DNA from: Flectobacillus major DSM 103
Lineage (GTDB): Bacteria; Bacteroidota; Bacteroidia; Cytophagales; Spirosomataceae
Length of the DNA: 64,000 nt
Assembly: GCF_000427405.1 (NCBI RefSeq)
Contig: NZ_KE386491.1
Location: forward strand, 5,001,303 to 5,065,302
Direction: 5' to 3'
Shown: positions 8,809-17,160 of the stretch, one piece after another
Position numbering within the stretch: the stretch's first letter is position 1
How the letters are laid out: every line of letters starts with the position of its first letter
Program-made: the position numbers and the translations under genes
Notes under the pieces: generated by a model
Seen by the model: only the letters and a program-made list of their open reading frames with translations
What the model was told of the DNA's origin: nothing
The model's database searches: none

Positions 8809-9237
8809 TTATTCAGCAAATTCGATAGCGTAAGTATGCGTAATTTCGGCCGATGGACTTAGTTGTGCCGTAGCTGAGCAGTATTTTTCCATTGATAATT
8901 CAATAGCTTTTTCAGCCTTGGCTTCGGTAATATTACCCTTAAATGCAAAATGGACATTGATTTTGCGGAAAGGTGTCATTTCTGTACCTTCAATTTTTTC
9001 TCGCTCGCCCGAAACCGATATTTTAAGGTCGTCGATACGCTGGCGTTGTTTTTTCAAAATCAATATTACATCAATTGCTGTACAACCTCCTAAGCCCATC
9101 AACAATAATTCCATTGGGCGTGAGCCAGCATTATGACCTCCAATATTTTCGGCTGCGTCTATATGCACAGGCACTCCCGACATACCCGATGCCTCAAAAT
9201 GAAAAGCATCGTCAACTCTAACTAATTCTACTTGCAT
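8809..9237 (-). CDS. OsmC/Ohr family peroxiredoxin-like protein
   Basis: The 142-residue protein has the two OsmC-family redox cysteines, Cys52 in GLGGCTAIDV and Cys120 in MEKYCSATAQL, about 68 residues apart as expected. The family reduces organic and fatty-acid hydroperoxides in the cytoplasm. The sequence is closer to the YhfA-like OsmC subgroup (NAGSRPMELLLMGLGGC) than to Ohr, so peroxide specificity is uncertain. There is no signal peptide. It lies alone between the Cys-rich small gene and the PhoD-type phosphatase, all on the minus strand but with sizeable gaps. Confidence 0.88.
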   Translation of the reverse strand: MQVELVRVDDAFHFEASGMSGVPVHIDAAENIGGHNAGSRPMELLLMGLGGCTAIDVILILKKQRQRIDDLKISVSGEREKIEGTEMTPFRKINVHFAFKGNITEAKAEKAIELSMEKYCSATAQLSPSAEITHTYAIEFAE

Positions 9238-9481
9238 GGTTTTTATTGGTTATTGTTATGGCTAATACATATTTAGCCAAGTAATTTGAAATAGAAAAGT
9301 AGCAAACTTTTATACTACTTACCCAACAGTATGCTAAAACTTCTTAAAAAATACAATTTGCTCGGAACTTTGTCTAATAGCAAAGTGATGAAGTTTCGAC
9401 GGTTCGATAAATAACCAACAAATAATCATGCCTAAAAGTTGAGTAATCAATACTTTCTCGTGTATGATGTGCTTAGAATAG

Positions 9482-10801
9482 TTATTTTAGCTCGCTAGCC
9501 TTAATATCTTTGCTCCAAACTTGTGTACCTTTTGTATCGAAAATCGTGATTTTTAATACACGGTCTTTGAGTGGCCCCGAAACGTCACAGATGGCAAAGT
9601 TACGTTCTGTAAATAAAGTACCATCAACAATTGGCGAATTATTTTCTTCTTTGACAGGTTTTGATGGCCCCGAAGTTAGTGGCGACACCGTAAGGTCATA
9701 GAGCGGGTAATTTGCTCCCGAACGCTCTAGTTTTTGCAAACAAGTATGATGGCGGTCGCCCGAAATAAACAATACCCCTGGTATGTTAGCATCACCGATT
9801 TTCTTTAATAAATCTGCTCGTTCAGCCTCATAAACGGCCATATTTTCAAATACCCTAGCTGGATTAATTACTTGCCCACCCGTAACAATAATCTTGAAAG
9901 TTGCTTTGCTATCAACCAAAGCATCAATTAACCAAGTGAGTTGTTTTTTGCCATAATAATCGCGGTCGCCAGTAAAATTTTCGTTGGGAGCTCTAAACCA
10001 GCGGTCGTCGAGCATAAAAAACTGAACATCATTCCACTGAAAAGTACCTGTTGTAGCTTCGTTTTGGAATATATAGTTAGGGTTTGCCCAAAAGAGTTTG
10101 AACATTTCCAATGCCATATCTTTATTCCAGAAAGAGCGGTCAGAATCATTTGGGCCATAATCATGGTCGTCCCAAATAGCATAATGATGAACACTACCCA
10201 ACAAAGGCTGCATTTCGGGAATACTTCTCGAATGTGTATTGCGATGAATCATTCCTGTACGAGTATTCCAGTCGGGTTCGCGATAATAGAAGTTATCGCC
10301 ACCCCAAATCATAAAATCGGGTTTTTTTTGATAGATAGAGGTAAAAATTTCAGGAAATCCGCCATACGCACGGCCAGGGCGGTCAGTTTCGGTTTCGTTG
10401 ATATAATTACAACTTCCCACCGCAAATTTAAAAGCAGCAGGGTCTTTGCGGTATTGCCAAAGCTCTTGGCTCTGAAATGATAGAGGGTAATCACGTGCTA
10501 CTTTTTTGCCATTAACCCATACTTCATAATCATATTTTTTGCCCATTGTTACTTGGTCACAAACAAGCTTTGCTACAAAACCATCTTTTTTTATGGTAGC
10601 TATCTCGTCGGTAGCATATTTGATAGCAGGTTTTTCTTTGTCCCAGTAAATAAACTTTACTTTTGCAGGCTTTTCGGTTTGTACCCATAGCATTACTTCC
10701 TTCATATCAGAATAGCCCACCATAGGGCCACTTTTGATTTGGGCAGTGATTGAAAGGGCAAATAATTGAAACAGCAAAATCAGTAAAACGAATTTTTTCA
10801 T
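9482..10801 (-). CDS. PhoD-type alkaline phosphatase family protein
   Basis: The frame is open to 10894, but the ATG ending at 10801 begins a proper signal peptide (MKKFVLLILLFQLFALSITA) and gives 439 residues. An N-terminal Ig-like PhoD domain (about 25-115) precedes the metallophosphatase core. The core shows FAVGSCNYIN, IWGGDNFYYREPDW, AIWDDHDYGPNDSD and SGDRHHTCLQK, all metal-binding motifs of the PhoD superfamily. PhoD enzymes hydrolyse phosphomonoesters or diesters outside the cytoplasm and need Ca/Fe. No Tat twin-arginine motif is present, so Sec export is likely. It is divergent from lysA and shares a 125-bp intergenic region with it. Confidence 0.87.
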   Translation of the reverse strand: MKKFVLLILLFQLFALSITAQIKSGPMVGYSDMKEVMLWVQTEKPAKVKFIYWDKEKPAIKYATDEIATIKKDGFVAKLVCDQVTMGKKYDYEVWVNGKKVARDYPLSFQSQELWQYRKDPAAFKFAVGSCNYINETETDRPGRAYGGFPEIFTSIYQKKPDFMIWGGDNFYYREPDWNTRTGMIHRNTHSRSIPEMQPLLGSVHHYAIWDDHDYGPNDSDRSFWNKDMALEMFKLFWANPNYIFQNEATTGTFQWNDVQFFMLDDRWFRAPNENFTGDRDYYGKKQLTWLIDALVDSKATFKIIVTGGQVINPARVFENMAVYEAERADLLKKIGDANIPGVLFISGDRHHTCLQKLERSGANYPLYDLTVSPLTSGPSKPVKEENNSPIVDGTLFTERNFAICDVSGPLKDRVLKITIFDTKGTQVWSKDIKASELK

Positions 10802-10926
10802 GAGGTATGTTTTTAGTTGGTGATAAGATTGGGGTATCTTTGTGTTTTGGTGGTTACTCAATGCCAAGCTACAAATAGCTTTTTGATGAATCATTCAAAA
10901 CCAATGAATTAAACAACGCAAACAAA

Positions 10927-12171
10927 ATGCACTATTACGACATCCAAGGAGTAAAGCTGACAGCACTAGCTAACCAATTTGGCACGCCATTATATGTATA
11001 TGATGCCAACAAAATTATTGAAAAAATAGCCATTCTTCGCGATTCATTCAAAGAAGTTAACATAAAGATAAAATACGCTTGTAAGGCCAATACCAATTTA
11101 TCAATCTTGAAGCTCATGCGAAAACACGGCGTAGAGATAGACGTTGTGTCGCCTCAAGAATTGCAATTGGCATTGATGGCTGGCTATGAAGGCTCACAAA
11201 TTACCTTTACGCCAAGTGGTGTATCGTTTGATGAAATTGAACTAGCCGCAGAAGCTGGCGCAAGAATTAACTTAGACAACCTAGATGTTTTAGAGCAGTT
11301 TGGTCAAAAATATGGTAATACCAAAGGGGCTTTGATTCGGATTAAGCCGCACGTATTTGGTGGAGGAAATGAAAAAATTATGACGGCTCATCCTGAGTCT
11401 AAATTTGGTATTTCTATTCATCAAAAAGACCAAATATTGGATATTGTCAAGAAATACGACATGAAAATCATTGGTTTGCATCAGCACACTGGGTCGGATG
11501 TAAAAAATGCCGATGCTTTTACTCAAGCTGCTAGTGCTATTTTAGAAATGGCTTTTGACTTTAAAGACCTCGAAATTATTGATTTGGGGGGAGGTTTTAA
11601 AGTAGCTTACAAAGATGGCGATATTGTAACCGATATGGCCGAAGTAGGGCAGGTATTGAGCGATGCTTTCTTGAAATTTTCGGCTGAATATGGCCGCCCA
11701 TTGCAACTCTGGTTTGAGCCTGGAAAATTCTTGGTAAGTGAAGCGGGTACATTTTTGACTACAACCAATGCGGTGAAAGTAGACCCTATCAAAACTTTTG
11801 TGTGTGTTAACTCAGGATTAAATCATTTAGGCCGCCCGATGATGTATGGTGCTTATCACGATATTTTTAATGCTTCTAATGAAAACACGCAGGAGCTAGA
11901 AGACTACCGTGTTGTAGGGTATATTTGCGAAACAGATACTTTTAGCTGGTCGTCGGAAGGAAAGCAGAGCGAACGCACAATGAGTAAAGTAAGCAAAGGC
12001 GATATTATTGCGATGAAAAATGCAGGTGCTTATTGCTATTCGATGGCTTCGCAATACAACTCACGTGTTAGGCCTGCCGAAGTACTGGTATATGAAGGCG
12101 AAGCCAAGTTGATTCGCAAGCGAGAAACCTTCGATGATATTCTGAGAAATACCATTGAAATAGATTTGTAA
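10927..12171 (+). CDS. lysA: Diaminopimelate decarboxylase
   Basis: The 414-residue PLP enzyme makes L-lysine from meso-diaminopimelate, the last step of lysine synthesis. PLP-binding Lys53 lies in KYACKANTNLSILK. The His of GLHQHTGSD, the glycine-rich LGGGFKVAY, the EPGKF active-site motif and the C-terminal CETDTFSW and AGAYCYSMASQYNSR motifs are all present. It is a stand-alone gene. A TATCTTTG sequence (10835-10842) resembles a -7 promoter element about 85 bp upstream, though the nearest TTG is only 15 bp before it. Confidence 0.95.
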   Translation: MHYYDIQGVKLTALANQFGTPLYVYDANKIIEKIAILRDSFKEVNIKIKYACKANTNLSILKLMRKHGVEIDVVSPQELQLALMAGYEGSQITFTPSGVSFDEIELAAEAGARINLDNLDVLEQFGQKYGNTKGALIRIKPHVFGGGNEKIMTAHPESKFGISIHQKDQILDIVKKYDMKIIGLHQHTGSDVKNADAFTQAASAILEMAFDFKDLEIIDLGGGFKVAYKDGDIVTDMAEVGQVLSDAFLKFSAEYGRPLQLWFEPGKFLVSEAGTFLTTTNAVKVDPIKTFVCVNSGLNHLGRPMMYGAYHDIFNASNENTQELEDYRVVGYICETDTFSWSSEGKQSERTMSKVSKGDIIAMKNAGAYCYSMASQYNSRVRPAEVLVYEGEAKLIRKRETFDDILRNTIEIDL

Positions 12172-12182
12172 TAAATCAATAG

Positions 12183-12218
12183 AGAGTCCCAAAGTGTTTG
12201 TATACACCTTGGGACTCT
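12183..12218. terminator. Terminator between lysA and the outer-membrane gene
   Basis: A 14-bp stem with one mismatch (12183-12196 with 12205-12218, core GAGTCCCAA/TTGGGACTC) lies between convergent genes and probably serves both. Confidence 0.75.
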
Positions 12219-12241
12219 TACTATACAAATACTATATAATA

Positions 12242-13015
12242 CTAAAATAAATAGCCCACTCCCAAGCTCACTGTAGCCGCTCGTGAAGCTCCTTCTAGTT
12301 TTTTGATATTATAATACCCCCTCAATTCGGCCGTAATATTGCTAGTGATATTTGCTCCAAATCCTGCTCCAATACCTGCTTCTAGGCGGTTGCTAAATGA
12401 AAAATCAGTTAAATCAATAGATTCGGAGGTAGTTTTGTTAGGCTCTATCAATTTTCGGTTTACGCTCAAAAGATATGAGATATATGGCCCCACATTAACA
12501 AAAAATGGCATATTACTGCCGCCCCAACTGTATTGATACAAGATAGGTAAACTCAGTATACGATTCCCGATTTGGGTGTTCATATTGCTTGTTAAGTCAT
12601 ATTTGGTTGAGCGTTGGAGGTAGAGTAACTCTGCCTGAATTGCAGATTGTGTTGCTAAGGGAATATTGGCCAATATTCCTACTTCATACGAAGGGACGAT
12701 TTTAGAACCTTCATTTTCTAAGGTAATTACTTGGGCAATAGCTGCTCGGATACCCCATATAATTCCTTGATTATCATAATTTTGTCTTATATTTTGAGAT
12801 TTCCACTGATAAGTCGAAGGCCGTTTTTCGGTATTGCCCAAAGGCCCAGTTGATTGCTTAACAGTTGTATTGGAAGTTGGCGGGTCAACAGTAGTACTGG
12901 GGGCAGTTTGTACTTTGCTGGTATTACTTGTTGGTGTTTTTGCTTTGTTTTGCTGAGCAAAAGCAGAGCCATGAACACCCGCAATGATACAGGCAACATA
13001 TAAAAGTTTGTTCAT
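12242..13015 (-). CDS. Outer-membrane beta-barrel protein
   Basis: The 257-residue protein has a signal peptide (MNKLLYVACIIAGVHGSAFA-QQN) and then a low-complexity Thr/Ser/Pro linker (about 22-70). A region of alternating amphipathic strands follows and ends in LGVGYLF, the terminal aromatic residue that favours barrel insertion. The pattern fits the small 8-stranded porin family often called PorT-like or outer-membrane beta-barrel in Bacteroidota. No substrate can be inferred. It faces lysA convergently. Confidence 0.75.
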   Translation of the reverse strand: MNKLLYVACIIAGVHGSAFAQQNKAKTPTSNTSKVQTAPSTTVDPPTSNTTVKQSTGPLGNTEKRPSTYQWKSQNIRQNYDNQGIIWGIRAAIAQVITLENEGSKIVPSYEVGILANIPLATQSAIQAELLYLQRSTKYDLTSNMNTQIGNRILSLPILYQYSWGGSNMPFFVNVGPYISYLLSVNRKLIEPNKTTSESIDLTDFSFSNRLEAGIGAGFGANITSNITAELRGYYNIKKLEGASRAATVSLGVGYLF

Positions 13016-13594
13016 TTTTTAAGTTTTTTAAGTTCGGTTTTACAAATTGTAAGGATAGCTCATTGCCTGATACTTAAAGTGGAATATGCCTATTCCATAC
13101 CCTTTAGTTTTACTCTAAATTACGATATTATTTTGTCTTCAGATTAAGCAACCACAAAATTAAATATCCAAGATAGATTTTTATCATTATTTATCCATTT
13201 TCTAAATAATGTCTTACGCTTTATACACGATTTGCCAAGCTACTTCCATTTCTTCCTGAATAATGACATTTTATGTTGCTTATTTGAATGTAATATGATT
13301 TTTTATGACAATTTGTCGTGCAAATTCATGCTTATTTGTCCAAAAAGTGACATTTTGTCTTTATTTTTTGGAGTGGTACAGAACTTGTTAAAATATAGGC
13401 ATAACACAAAGTGATGGAAGTGTACAAAAATATTGAGATTATATCAGATTTTGGAATATGCTTAAATAGGCTTTATTCTTCATGTAGAAAAAGGTTTATG
13501 AATCCGACATCTGAAATTTTCAATTCTTCGCATACAACCAACAAAGTGTTCAAAATAGATTTTTCAAGTTGTAACAATAAAACAAGATAAAGCC
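13016..13594. other. 579-bp AT-rich intergenic region upstream of hsp20
   Basis: No convincing gene was found here. A 60-codon frame at 13232-13414 has a biased, Phe/Cys-rich composition and is judged spurious. The notable content is a pair of related short palindromes, GACAATTTGTC (13307-13317) and GACATTTTGTC (13349-13359), 42 bp apart, plus a half-match TGACATTTTA starting at 13264. They are described separately as a possible operator. Confidence 0.5.
13307..13359. promoter_or_regulatory. Two GACAnTTTGTC palindromes upstream of hsp20
   Basis: GACAATTTGTC (13307-13317) and GACATTTTGTC (13349-13359) are near-identical 11-bp inverted repeats spaced exactly 42 bp start to start, four helical turns. 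They could bind a stress regulator of the divergent genes at 13015 and 13595. Confidence 0.4.
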
Positions 13595-14059
13595 ATGACA
13601 TTCGTAAAATTAAATCCATTTGTAAGACCATCAGTAGCAAACAGAGCATCATTCAACAACGAAATCAATAACCTTTTTAAACAATTTGATACCATGATAC
13701 CTAAAGCACAATTCAACAACGCATTTTATAACAATATTCCAGCAGTAAATGTCAAAGAAACCGAAAACAGTTTTCAGATAGATGTGGCTGCTCCAGGTTT
13801 GAAAAAAGAAGATTTTAAAGTAAGTCTTCACGAAAACCGCTTGACGATTTCGGCCAATCAAACACAAAATACCGAAGAAAAAACAGAAAAATATACTCGT
13901 CAAGAGTTCAATTATGCGGGCTTCCAGCGCACCTTTACATTACCCAAAAATGTAGATGGTGAAAAAATCGAAGCTTCTTATATCGACGGTATCCTTCAAA
14001 TTGGCTTACCCAAAAAAGAAGAGCTTAAACCAGCCGTGAAAGAGATAGCAGTATTGTAA
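13595..14059 (+). CDS. Small heat-shock protein, Hsp20/alpha-crystallin family
   Basis: The 154-residue protein has a Phe/Asn-rich N-terminal arm (about 1-45) and an alpha-crystallin domain (about 48-140). Visible domain features include PAVNVKETENSFQIDVAAPGLKK, EDFKVSLHENRLTISA and the consensus end of the fold, GFQRTFTLPKNVD..IEASYIDGILQIGLPK. A short C-terminal tail follows. ATP-independent holdase activity on unfolding proteins in the cytoplasm is the family role. The 535-bp non-coding upstream region and a very long terminator hairpin suggest a stand-alone, strongly regulated stress gene. Confidence 0.95.
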   Translation: MTFVKLNPFVRPSVANRASFNNEINNLFKQFDTMIPKAQFNNAFYNNIPAVNVKETENSFQIDVAAPGLKKEDFKVSLHENRLTISANQTQNTEEKTEKYTRQEFNYAGFQRTFTLPKNVDGEKIEASYIDGILQIGLPKKEELKPAVKEIAVL

Positions 14060-14075
14060 GCTGGTTTGCGTGTAT

Positions 14076-14131
14076 TTAGGGAATATAGCTCCGATTTTCA
14101 AAAAACTTGAAAATTGAGCTATATTCCCTAA
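14076..14131 (+). terminator. Long terminator hairpin after hsp20
   Basis: The outer stem is 16 bp (14076-14091 with 14116-14131, TTAGGGAATATAGCTC). An inner 8-bp stem ATTTTCAA/TTGAAAAT (14094-14101, 14107-14114) extends it. There is no strong T-tract, so it may also stabilise the 3' end of the mRNA. Confidence 0.65.
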
Positions 14132-14382
14132 TTGCTTGAAAAAAGATATATCTAAAGTATTGGCATAGAAAGATTTGAAAGTATTTAATTCTTAAAATTT
14201 GTTAAAAAGCAGTAGGTTTATGCACCTCAAAAGTGGATTTTGCGTTAAATTAGCATAGTGAAAGAAAATTAATCACTAAACAAAAATTGTAAACAATCCA
14301 TTAAAATTTAAGGGTACATTTATCAGGAATAGAAAGCTTGAAAAATGTAAAACCACTCCATTCACATTAAATATTTTTAACA

Positions 14383-15882
14383 ATGGAAATGAAAAATAAT
14401 TTAAAATCACTAGCAATCGTCGGAGCTTTGAGTAGTGCGACTACGCTCGGAGCATATAAGCTATTCTTAGAAAAGTCATCGTCCGATGCCGTTTTTTCAG
14501 ATACCCCATCGGCCTTTACACGAATGGTGTCTGACCGCAGTGGTGCTCCTGCTGGTTCATTGAGTGAATTTACCTTTGCAGCTGAAAAAGCTACGCCAGC
14601 TGTAGTTCATATCAAAACCAAAATGACACGCCAAGTTAGTCGTCAGATGATAGACCCTTTTGAAGATTTCTTTGGAGGTTTTGGCGATTTTGGTGGCGGT
14701 GGTCGCCGTCGTCAGCCAGAAGCACAAGAAGCGTCGGGTTCGGGTGTAATTATTAGTGCCGATGGCTATATCGTAACCAACAACCACGTAGTACAAGATG
14801 CCGATGAGGTTTCGGTAATTTTGAACGACAAACGTGAATTGAAGGCAAAGGTTATCAGTACCGACCCTTCTACCGATATTGCTGTAATTCAGGTAAAAGC
14901 CAGTGGTTTACCATTTTTAACTTTTGGTGACTCCGATGCACTTCGTGTAGGCGAGTGGGTTTTGGCTGTAGGTAACCCATTCAACCTAGAATCAACAGTG
15001 ACGGCTGGTATTGTTTCGGCAAAAGGTCGTCAAAATATTATTGACCGTGACAAAGAAGGCGTAAGCCCGCTCGAATCATTTATTCAAACAGATGCAGCCG
15101 TAAACCCAGGTAATTCGGGTGGTGCTTTGGTTAATCTCAAAGGTGAGTTGATTGGTATTAATACTGCTATTTATAGCCGTACAGGTCAATTTGCAGGGTA
15201 TTCGTTTGCTGTACCAGTAAGTATTGTGAAAAAAGTATCGGCCGATTTGATTAAATATGGTAATGTACAAAGAGGGTATTTGGGTGTAAGCATCATTGAT
15301 GTTTCGGCTAAGGTAGCAGAAGAAAAAGACTTAAAAGTAAATGAAGGTGTTTATGTAAGTGGTTTTGCAGGAAGTAGTTCGGCTCAAGCTGCGGGCTTAA
15401 AAGTAAACGACGTAATTGTTAAAGTAGATGGTGTCGAAACCAAATCTTCATCTAAATTGATGGAATTGGTAGGTCGTAAACGTCCAGGCGAAACAGTAGT
15501 TGTAACTGTGAACCGTGACGGAACATTGAAAGATTTCAATGTTGTTTTGAAAAATAAAGACGGAAATACCAATATCGTAAAAGGAGAAGCTACTGCTGCA
15601 GTAATCACAAGCGAATACCTAGGAGCTACAATTGCTAATTTAACAGAAGCCGAGAAGTCTAAATTAAAATTGACAGGTGGTGTAAAGCTAACAGAAGTAA
15701 ATCCTGAAGGCCGTTTGGGTTATCAGGGTATCGAAAAAGGCTTAATTATCTCTAAAATAGATGATAAAGCTGTAAAAGATGCTAAAGAAGCCAACGATTT
15801 GCTCCAAAACCGCAAAGGACGTGTCAAAATTGAAGGCCTTGATTTAAGCGGTACTCGCTATTTCTATGTAGTAGTACTTTAA
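14383..15882 (+). CDS. degQ: HtrA/DegP-type periplasmic serine protease
   Basis: The 499-residue protein has an N-terminal hydrophobic segment (about 8-26) serving as signal or membrane anchor and a trypsin-like domain. The catalytic triad is His135 (TNNHVV), Asp165 (STDIAVI) and Ser245 (NPGNSGGAL). A Gly/Arg-rich LA loop (GGFGDFGGGGRRR) sits near 98-110. Two PDZ domains follow at about 295-385 (GYLGVSI) and 405-495. The family degrades or refolds damaged envelope proteins. It is adjacent to hsp20, both being protein-quality genes, but a 320-bp gap and a hairpin separate them. A terminator follows. Confidence 0.94.
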   Translation: MEMKNNLKSLAIVGALSSATTLGAYKLFLEKSSSDAVFSDTPSAFTRMVSDRSGAPAGSLSEFTFAAEKATPAVVHIKTKMTRQVSRQMIDPFEDFFGGFGDFGGGGRRRQPEAQEASGSGVIISADGYIVTNNHVVQDADEVSVILNDKRELKAKVISTDPSTDIAVIQVKASGLPFLTFGDSDALRVGEWVLAVGNPFNLESTVTAGIVSAKGRQNIIDRDKEGVSPLESFIQTDAAVNPGNSGGALVNLKGELIGINTAIYSRTGQFAGYSFAVPVSIVKKVSADLIKYGNVQRGYLGVSIIDVSAKVAEEKDLKVNEGVYVSGFAGSSSAQAAGLKVNDVIVKVDGVETKSSSKLMELVGRKRPGETVVVTVNRDGTLKDFNVVLKNKDGNTNIVKGEATAAVITSEYLGATIANLTEAEKSKLKLTGGVKLTEVNPEGRLGYQGIEKGLIISKIDDKAVKDAKEANDLLQNRKGRVKIEGLDLSGTRYFYVVVL

Positions 15883-15906
15883 TAGAATTAACTGATTGAT
15901 TTATAC

Positions 15907-15940
15907 AGCCCTACTTGCTTTTAGCGAGTAGGGCTTTTTT
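15907..15940 (+). terminator. Terminator after htrA-type gene
   Basis: AGCCCTACT (15907-15915) pairs with AGTAGGGCT (15927-15935), with a GC extension in the loop and six T at the end. Confidence 0.85.
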
Positions 15941-15976
15941 ATTGAATGCTTGTTTTTTACAAAAAATATAAAAAAG

Positions 15977-16008
15977 TTTGAGTTGTTAATAATCATATAG
16001 TATATTTG
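15977..16008 (+). promoter_or_regulatory. Promoter of the Rrf2 gene
   Basis: TTTG (15977-15980) and TATATTTG (16001-16008) are 20 bp apart, a perfect Bacteroidota -33/-7 pair. Transcription would begin a few bases downstream, inside the operator at 16011-16031. Confidence 0.75.
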
Positions 16009-16010
16009 TA

Positions 16011-16031
16011 CTGTAATAAAAATAGTTACAG
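16011..16031. promoter_or_regulatory. Rrf2 operator, copy 1
   Basis: CTGTAA-N9-TTACAG is a perfect inverted repeat covering the expected transcription start and ending one base before the proposed TTG start codon. The same motif, longer, occurs before the next gene (16456-16482). Autorepression is inferred. Confidence 0.7.
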
Positions 16032-16032
16032 A

Positions 16033-16443
16033 TTGAATAGTGCAAAATTTTCCATATCACTTCATATTCTTACCTTGTTAGCTAGTTCAGGGGGTGAATT
16101 ATTAACTTCCGAGTTTTTGGCTAGTGGGATTAATATCAATCCTGTATTGGTAAGAAAAGAATTAGCCAATCTAAGAAAATTTGGCTTTATCGAAAGTAAG
16201 GAAGGTAAAAATGGAGGAAGTTATCTGGCCAAGCCTGCTACCCAAATTCAGCTTTCGGAAGTATATAAAGCGGTGCGTCAATCGTCGTTATTAGGTCAGC
16301 TCAATAATCAACCTAATCCTAATTGCCCTATTGGTAGACAAATCAATCAGCACCTCAATGATTTATTTGATGAAGCCGAATTGGCAATGCTAAGCAGATT
16401 GGGCGAAATTACACTGGCTGATTTCTTAAATAAGTTCAATTAA
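16033..16443 (+). CDS. Rrf2-family transcriptional regulator (YwnA-like)
   Basis: I place the start at the TTG at 16033, giving 136 residues beginning MNSAKFSISLHILTLLA, the usual Rrf2 N-terminus. The frame is open from an earlier TTG at 16006, but that one overlaps the -7 element and would lie upstream of the transcript start. A winged-helix domain (about 5-65: LLTSEFLASGININPVLVRKELANL) is followed by the dimerisation helix. Only one cysteine occurs, in NPNCPIG, so the three-Cys iron-sulfur site of IscR is missing; a thiol-based sensor is possible. The next gene is an NAD(P)-binding protein, as I recall for Bacillus ywnA-ywnB. Matching operators flank both starts. Confidence 0.85.
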   Translation: MNSAKFSISLHILTLLASSGGELLTSEFLASGININPVLVRKELANLRKFGFIESKEGKNGGSYLAKPATQIQLSEVYKAVRQSSLLGQLNNQPNPNCPIGRQINQHLNDLFDEAELAMLSRLGEITLADFLNKFN

Positions 16444-16455
16444 TTTTTTTGTACC

Positions 16456-16482
16456 AATCTGTAATGTTTTTTGTTACAGATT
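16456..16482. promoter_or_regulatory. Rrf2 operator, copy 2
   Basis: AATCTGTAA-N9-TTACAGATT is a perfect inverted repeat of 9-bp arms with the same 9-bp spacer as the copy at 16011. It lies 19 bp before the ATG at 16502. Confidence 0.75.
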
Positions 16483-16501
16483 TAAAATAAAAACCAAAAA
16501 T

Positions 16502-17146
16502 ATGAAAGTAGCAGTAATTGGAGCCTCAGGATTTGTTGGCTCGGCCGTATTAAAAGAGGCACTAAGCCGTGGTTATGAAGTATTGGCAATTGTTCGCCAT
16601 CCAGAAAAAATTACTACCGAAGCCCCCAATTTAACCATTGTCAAAGGTGATGTCAATCACACAGAATCGTTTGTTGAACTAATTAAAGGTGTAGATGCTG
16701 TATTGTCGGCATATAACCCAGGCTGGGAAAACCCCAATATCTATGACGAATCGCTTAAAGGTTTTCAGGCAATTCAGGCAGGCGTAAAAGCCGCAGGAGT
16801 AAAGCGTTTGTTGGTAATTGGTGGAGCTGGTAGCTTAGAGGTTGCTCCGGGGGTACAATTGGTAGATACCCCAGAGTTTCCTGAAGCGTGGAAAGCTGGA
16901 GCATTAGGAGCACGTGATTATTTGACGATTATTCGCCAAGAAACAGAATTAGATTGGACATTTTTGAGTCCTGCTATTATGCTTGTTCCGGGTGAGCGTA
17001 CAGGAACTTTTAGACTTGGCGGCGACCAATTATTCTTTAACGAAAAAGGAGAAAGTACTATTTCAGTTGAAGATTTGGCTGTGGCTTTTGTAGATGAATT
17101 AGAAAAAGGACAGTTTATCCGTCAACGTTTTACTGTAGCGTACTAA
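16502..17146 (+). CDS. NAD(P)H-binding SDR-family protein (YwnB/NmrA-like)
   Basis: The 214-residue protein is an atypical short-chain dehydrogenase of the NAD(P)-binding NmrA/YwnB type. The N-terminal dinucleotide motif is VIGASGFVGSAVLKEAL (5-21), followed by VKGDVNH and a Rossmann-type LLVIGGAGSL near 103. The classical YxxxK catalytic pair is not evident, so it may be a redox sensor or quinone/flavin-type reductase rather than an alcohol dehydrogenase. It lies 58 bp after the Rrf2 gene with a perfect copy of the Rrf2 operator in that gap, so repression by its neighbour is likely. Confidence 0.85.
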   Translation: MKVAVIGASGFVGSAVLKEALSRGYEVLAIVRHPEKITTEAPNLTIVKGDVNHTESFVELIKGVDAVLSAYNPGWENPNIYDESLKGFQAIQAGVKAAGVKRLLVIGGAGSLEVAPGVQLVDTPEFPEAWKAGALGARDYLTIIRQETELDWTFLSPAIMLVPGERTGTFRLGGDQLFFNEKGESTISVEDLAVAFVDELEKGQFIRQRFTVAY

Positions 17147-17160
17147 TAGCTTATTAGCGA

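Noticed and set aside
9941-10480. A 179-codon frame on the plus strand inside the PhoD-type gene
   Set aside because: It is a shadow of the conserved phosphatase on the other strand.
13232-13414. A 60-codon frame in the hsp20 upstream gap
   Set aside because: Its Phe/Cys-rich composition fits random AT-rich sequence, there is no start context, and it covers the palindrome pair.
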